DNA from: Clostridia bacterium
GTDB lineage: Bacteria > Bacillota > Clostridia > Lachnospirales > Lachnospiraceae
Direction of reading: 5' to 3'
Length of the DNA: 56,772 bases
Assembly: GCA_003249225.1 (NCBI GenBank)
Contig: QKJQ01000028.1
Span: 1-56,772 of the forward strand
The position numbers were made by a program, and so were the translations under genes. Of this stretch, positions 53,147 to 56,772 are shown one piece after another (within the stretch, counting starts at the first letter, position 1; each line of letters opens with the position of its first letter). The notes under the pieces were generated by a model. The model did not search any database, was not told the DNA's origin, and saw nothing but the letters and a program-made list of their open reading frames with translations.

Positions 53147-53767
53147 AACGATTCCTTTCTCACATATTTCGTGATAAAACATAAACAATGGGTATCTGTT
53201 AAAGCTAAGCACAACCCACTCTTATAAAGGAATGCTTTTCATTTCGAAGAAATGAATTACATTCACTTACAATCTTATGGACGATTGTTTTTGCCACGAA
53301 ACACTTTGTGTTCCAGAAAGAAATTTAATTAAGGGTTCTTTCATTCCATACCATGCTTCTTTGGCGGAGTCGCATGGTGAAATCTCCTTTGAGATGATAT
53401 TTAAATACAAGGATGTTTTTCCATCCTCCAACTCATTTTGTTTTGTTAATATAAATTAACAAAACTCAATTTGTTTGTTTCTCCCTTCGTCTTTAATGCT
53501 AAGAATATGATTGAATCACTTGTTTGATATTTGAAAAAATGGTATAAAAATCCCAATAACCGTTTACCCATACATAAATGTAATGTGTAACCGTTATTGG
53601 AATATGTTGTAAGCACAAAGATATCATGTTATAATGGCTGAAGTAAGCAACTACATTACATTGAAATTCACAAACAATATAAAAACTGGTATTACGCAGT
53701 TGTATGAAATAGTGAAGTAACGATTATACAGTAACAAAGAGATAAAACAGAATTAGGGAGTCAAAGC
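53147..53767. other. AT-rich intergenic region with two palindromes
   Basis: Contains a perfect inverted repeat GTTTTGTTAAT/ATTAACAAAAC at 53440-53465 and an imperfect one at 53553-53600 with arms CCAATAAC/GTTATTGG. A promoter TTGTAA/17/TATAAT at 53607-53635 serves the kinase gene. No gene is supported in the first 450 nt. Confidence 0.55.
53607..53635 (+). promoter_or_regulatory. Promoter of the FlaR-like kinase
   Basis: TTGTAA (53607-53612), a 17-bp spacer and TATAAT (53630-53635). Start near 53642, a leader of about 125 nt. Confidence 0.72.
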
Positions 53768-54286
53768 ATGAAAATATATATTGTGGGTGCAGTTGCAAGT
53801 GGAAAATCTACTTTTACAAGGCAGATATCGGGGGCATTAGGAATTCCTTGCCATTCACTTGATGAAGTTGTACATATTCCTGATAAATCAAACCCTTGGG
53901 GAAATCGAAAAAGAACTGTTGAAGAACGTGACAATCTGTTTCATTCAATAATAAGACAAAATGATTGGATTGTTGAGGATACAGGAAGACCCTGTTTTGA
54001 AGATGCTTTAAAAGAGGCAGATACAATTGTTTTACTTGAAATATCTACAATAGCAAGGAAATATAGAATAATAAAACGTTGGATAAGGCAACGACTTGGA
54101 ATTGAAAAATGTATCTATAAGCCCAGATATAAGATGCTAAAGTGTATGCTTAAATGGTCAAATGATTATGATACAGGAAAAGATAATCTGAAGGAAAGAT
54201 TATCTTGTTATAAAGAAAAGATTATTACGTTAAATAATGATAAGGATATCAAGGAACTCCTTATAGAATATAGTAGAATTAGGTGA
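53768..54286 (+). CDS. FlaR-like P-loop kinase (DNA topology modulation family)
   Basis: A 172-aa cytoplasmic NTPase related to adenylate kinases, annotated in databases as topology modulation protein FlaR. The P-loop GAVASGKST is at residues 7-15, DEVVH contacts the second substrate, and R83-type arginines follow in ARKYRIIKRWIRQR. AGGGAG precedes the ATG. It is cargo in the element, 156 nt before the toxin-antitoxin pair. Real substrate is unknown; the FlaR name does not imply a proven function. Confidence 0.82.
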   Translation: MKIYIVGAVASGKSTFTRQISGALGIPCHSLDEVVHIPDKSNPWGNRKRTVEERDNLFHSIIRQNDWIVEDTGRPCFEDALKEADTIVLLEISTIARKYRIIKRWIRQRLGIEKCIYKPRYKMLKCMLKWSNDYDTGKDNLKERLSCYKEKIITLNNDKDIKELLIEYSRIR

Positions 54287-54442
54287 TTTGAAATTCTTAA
54301 TATGTGGTTATATAATCTTACCATATTTAATATACAATTATTAGAAACTACGAATTATTGGTGGAATCAAATATTTATACATATGTAGATAATTTAGCCA
54401 TATTGTGTTAAACTAAAAGCATATTAAGGAGGTGACACAGTC

Positions 54443-54769
54443 ATGAATTACATGATTACAAATGAATTAGTTGAGGGATTAATAGACCTTTTTAATGATA
54501 GGTTAGTAAGTATTATTCTTTATGGTTCTGTTGCTAGAGGAACCAATACCGACGAATCGGACGTTGATATAGCTATCATATTAAAAGATGTAAAAAGTCA
54601 ATCTGTTCAAGATAAATTAGTTGATTTTTCTTTGTATTTGGATTTGAAATATGACAAGGTGTTTTCTGTTATTGATATTGATTATGAAGAGTTTCTAAAA
54701 TGGGAAAATGTACTCCCTTTCTATAAAAATGTTAAAAAGGACGGTGTGGTTTTATGGAAGGCAGCATAA
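54443..54769 (+). CDS. MNT-type nucleotidyltransferase antitoxin (MntA-like)
   Basis: A 108-aa minimal nucleotidyltransferase with GSVARGTNTDESDVD at residues 29-43, so both the GS motif and the metal-binding DxD are intact. In characterised MntA/HepT pairs, this enzyme adds AMP to a tyrosine of the HEPN toxin and silences it. AAGGAGGTGAC precedes the ATG. It overlaps the HEPN gene by 16 nt. Confidence 0.9.
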   Translation: MNYMITNELVEGLIDLFNDRLVSIILYGSVARGTNTDESDVDIAIILKDVKSQSVQDKLVDFSLYLDLKYDKVFSVIDIDYEEFLKWENVLPFYKNVKKDGVVLWKAA

Positions 54770-55155
54770 AAGAATTATCAGCATACCGTTATTCAAAAGC
54801 CTTGGAAGATTTAACTGCCTCTGAAGTTATGCTTAAAGAAGCACTTTATAAAGTATCGATTAATCGTTCTTATTATGCAATATTTCATGCAATGCGCTCG
54901 ATTACTGTATTAGCTGGTTATGATTCTTCAAAACATTCCGGTATCATAGCATACTTTAATCAAAACTTTGTAAAAACCGGAGACTTTGATAAAGAAGCAT
55001 CGAAAATTGTAAAGATGGCTTCATTCTTGAGGGAAAAATCAGATTATGAGGATTTCTATATTGCTTCAAAGCAGGAAGCTGAAAAGCAACTGGAAGATGC
55101 GAAGTTATTTCTCTCCAAGGTTAACGATTATTTAAGAAAAAACAGTATACTTTGA
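54754..55155 (+). CDS. HEPN-domain RNase toxin (HepT-like)
   Basis: A 133-aa helical protein with the RNase motif Rx(6)H in NRSYYAIFH at about residues 38-46, and the adjacent tyrosines that partner MntA proteins adenylylate. It is coupled to the antitoxin by a 16-nt overlap. Such toxins cleave tRNA or mRNA; the pair probably stabilises the element or provides phage defence. Confidence 0.9.
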   Translation: MEGSIKELSAYRYSKALEDLTASEVMLKEALYKVSINRSYYAIFHAMRSITVLAGYDSSKHSGIIAYFNQNFVKTGDFDKEASKIVKMASFLREKSDYEDFYIASKQEAEKQLEDAKLFLSKVNDYLRKNSIL

Positions 55156-55262
55156 TTTTACTACTTTTATGGTATCTTTGTTTTTGAGTACCCTCTTGAG
55201 TACGTAAAAATCGGATGTGCTGGAAAGTCCCTTTCTATCAGCATTTTTGAGAGGGGATAGAA

Positions 55263-55283
55263 TTCGAATCCCGTCTCGCGCTT
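55263..55283. other. attR: duplicate tRNA-Gly 3' end
   Basis: Copy of 50788-50808 with a single T to C change. Just to the right are a hairpin terminator (55288-55316) and the truncated integrase of a second element, so this is also the left end of another insertion. Confidence 0.83.
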
Positions 55284-55287
55284 ACGA

Positions 55288-55316
55288 AATCCCTTGATTT
55301 TCAAGGGATTTTTTGT
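55288..55316 (+). terminator. Terminator next to attR
   Basis: An 11-bp stem AAATCCCTTGA/TCAAGGGATTT with a 3-nt loop and a T run. It mirrors the terminator behind the intact tRNA. Confidence 0.82.
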
Positions 55317-55346
55317 TGCGCTGATATGTGCACCGTATGTGCACTG

Positions 55347-55732
55347 CTATTTTGTGCTCTTTTTGTTGTTATTTTTCAGAGCTTTATTCATAATGTCCAA
55401 GTTCTCTTGTTCCGTATTGGGATTGTAAATATAACTAAGAGTAGTACTTTCATCGACCTGTCCAAGAATATCTCTTATCTTATCCAAGGGCATTCCTTCC
55501 GTACACAAGCGGCTTGCAGTTGTCCTTCTTGTGCAATGAGGACTTTTGTATGTAATTCCAGCATCTCTGCAATATTTACTAAGCCAATAGGTTACTGCTC
55601 TTGCGGTTAGTCGCCCACCATTTCTTTCAAAGATAAATTCACCATTGGGATTAAGCACTCTAGCCTTTCTTATGATTTCCTTTGCTACGTCAGTAAGAGA
55701 GATATTGGTAAATTTAGTTTATTTTTTTAATT
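55347..55732 (-). pseudogene. C-terminal fragment of a third tyrosine integrase
   Basis: Encodes only the catalytic end: ARAVTYWLSKYCRDAG, HCTRRTTASRL (His-x-x-Arg) and DILGQVDESTTLSYIYN (Tyr). The same frame continues upstream to a stop near 55730, so the arm-binding and core domains and the first catalytic Arg are gone. A GTG at 55658 gives 103 aa. It is the remnant of an older element in the same attachment site. Confidence 0.8.
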
Positions 55733-55868
55733 CAATGTGATATTATATTTTTGGAAATAAAAGAGTTTGCTGTTGTTACAGAATTCAAACTAAGACGTGG
55801 TAGTAATATAGTGATAGTTTTGAATTGTATTATAAACATTTTATTAATTTTAGTGGGGTGGATTAAAC

Positions 55869-56585
55869 ATGGAAATTAAAAAAATATTTGATGACTTTGC
55901 CAACGCATTTTCTAAAAAGATTGATGTAAATTATCATATCAAATTACAATTTGAAATCTCTGACTTAGAAAAAGAAAATATTTGGCAAATTGACGTTGAT
56001 AATGGAGAAGTACTAATCTATAATGATAACCGAATAACACCTGAAGAAGTCTTTGTATTGACATCTGAAACTCTTTTGAAACTATATAATAATGAATTAT
56101 CTCCGTTAACTGCCTTTGCTAATGAACCAAATAAAGACGGCATAATGTGTTCTTTAATTGAATTAAAATACAAAGACCCAAAAAAAATTGTAAAAGCAGG
56201 CGAGAGAATAGAGCCTGAACTATTAAGCTTTTTTGATAGATTACACAAATTCGATGATTTTTTTAATAAGGATTATTTAAATAAAATAATCGTCAAAGAA
56301 TCTAATTGTATAAAATTACATAATGTCAATGGAATAGGTTTATTAAAAGATTCTCAAAAACAATGTCTACATGTTTTCTTTTCTATAAAGAAAAATGAAA
56401 CCCTAAAACAGGGACCTATCGAATTTTGTGCTTATATTCTAAACGGTAAAGGAATATTAAGAGTTGATGACTCTGAATTTGATATAGAGAAAAATGAATA
56501 CTATCACCTGAAACCAAAGACGAACGTAATTTTTGATAATCAATTTGATGACAACTTAGACATCTTATACCTGGGATTAGTATAA
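55869..56585 (+). CDS. SCP2-like sterol-carrier domain fused to a cupin
   Basis: A 238-aa cytoplasmic protein. Residues 1-115 match the SCP2/sterol-carrier fold (WQIDVDNGEVLIYNDNRITPEEVFVLTSETLLKLYNNELSPLTAF), which binds lipids. Residues 135-238 form a cupin-like barrel (LHVFFSIKKNET, AYILNGKGILRVDD, YYHLKPKTNV). The usual cupin metal histidines are not clear, so catalysis is uncertain. GGGGTGG precedes the ATG. More AT-rich than the chromosomal core, consistent with mobile-element cargo. Confidence 0.82.
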   Translation: MEIKKIFDDFANAFSKKIDVNYHIKLQFEISDLEKENIWQIDVDNGEVLIYNDNRITPEEVFVLTSETLLKLYNNELSPLTAFANEPNKDGIMCSLIELKYKDPKKIVKAGERIEPELLSFFDRLHKFDDFFNKDYLNKIIVKESNCIKLHNVNGIGLLKDSQKQCLHVFFSIKKNETLKQGPIEFCAYILNGKGILRVDDSEFDIEKNEYYHLKPKTNVIFDNQFDDNLDILYLGLV

Positions 56586-56753
56586 ACATAAAGGAATATG
56601 TTAATGTTTTTAGCGCGAATCTAATAAACATAGTACTAAACTGCTAGCGCAGTGGTTCGAAGCGCGGTAAAAGTGCTTCACAGTTGGACTTCTTTTCCAT
56701 TTTAACACTTCAAAAACAAAGCGTATACCTTTAAAATAGAGTCTTAAACTATT

Positions 56754-56772
56754 TTAAGGAGGTCATTCTTTA
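56754..56772 (+). other. Ribosome binding site of a gene beyond the window
   Basis: The window ends with TAAGGAGGTCATTCTTTA, a strong ribosome binding site whose start codon would be just outside. Between 56586 and 56750 I see no gene. Confidence 0.6.

Larger units (their letters stand above)
50788..55283. mobile_element. Integrative element of about 4.5 kb in tRNA-Gly
   Basis: Bounded by the two copies of the tRNA 3' end. It contains a frameshifted tyrosine integrase beside attL, a second tyrosine recombinase, a FlaR-like kinase and an MNT/HEPN toxin-antitoxin pair. Paired GAGTAC motifs lie just inside both ends. No transfer, replication or capsid genes are present. With its main integrase broken it may be stranded unless the second recombinase works on it. 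Confidence 0.8.

Noticed and set aside
53277..53459. 60-aa frame in the mobile element gap
   Set aside because: No ribosome binding site, no recognisable features and the end overlaps a palindrome.
56641..56690. Third copy of the tRNA-Gly attachment core
   Set aside because: Only GGTTCGAA matches; the rest diverges, so it is not an att site on present evidence.

Overview
The window looks like chromosome from a low-GC Gram-positive anaerobe of the Clostridia, most likely Lachnospiraceae. This is judged from codon and base composition, strong AGGAGG-type ribosome binding sites with frequent TTG/GTG starts, a clostridial agr-type quorum-sensing locus, a DUF2089 gene pair, a sn-glycerol-1-phosphate dehydrogenase and a NiaR-type nad operon. 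No species is claimed. Start codons were moved from the longest reading frame wherever a good ribosome binding site pointed to an internal start.

Layout. 0-12.5 kb: a four-gene ABC exporter operon, an ANT(6)-like adenylyltransferase, a MATE exporter with a candidate translational-attenuation leader, a secreted subtilase, a second MATE exporter, and a regulator/ABC ATPase/permease operon. 12.6-18 kb: a WYL regulator, a QueG-like iron-sulfur protein, a LysE-type exporter, a lipoprotein esterase, a PNPOx-like protein and a flavodoxin-like reductase. 17.8-21 kb: three tandem M42 aminopeptidases. 21-38.5 kb: mostly single housekeeping or accessory genes: GGDEF cyclase, NudC, an Xre regulator operon with three evenly spaced operator-like repeats, phosphodiesterase, UMF1 and MFS transporters, nucleoside phosphorylase, ketopantoate reductase, YwaF-like protein, TSUP transporter, chemotaxis receptor, DUF975, SGNH hydrolase and GNAT acetyltransferase.

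38.5-42.3 kb: an agr-like system: AgrB, AgrD with a predicted five-residue thiolactone ring, a GHKL sensor kinase and a LytTR response regulator. Three promoters here each carry two 15-bp boxes 21 bp apart, with a -10 hexamer 27-28 bp further on. One drives agrDB, one a 64-aa acidic ORF, and one points into about 110 nt with no normal gene that ends in a strong hairpin. The last is a candidate agr-controlled small RNA.

42.4-50.2 kb: DUF2089/membrane protein pair behind a 29-bp tandem repeat, an amidase lipoprotein, glycerol-1-phosphate dehydrogenase, and the nadA-nadB-nadC-niaR operon with a consensus promoter and a likely NiaR operator. 50.7-56.6 kb: tRNA-Gly(GCC) followed by a roughly 4.5-kb integrative element. 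It holds a frameshifted integrase, a second tyrosine recombinase, a FlaR-like kinase and an MNT/HEPN toxin-antitoxin pair, and ends at a duplicate of the tRNA 3' end. Beyond lie the truncated integrase of a second element and an SCP2-cupin protein. The most promising undescribed feature is the triple-promoter agr locus with its RNA-only unit.
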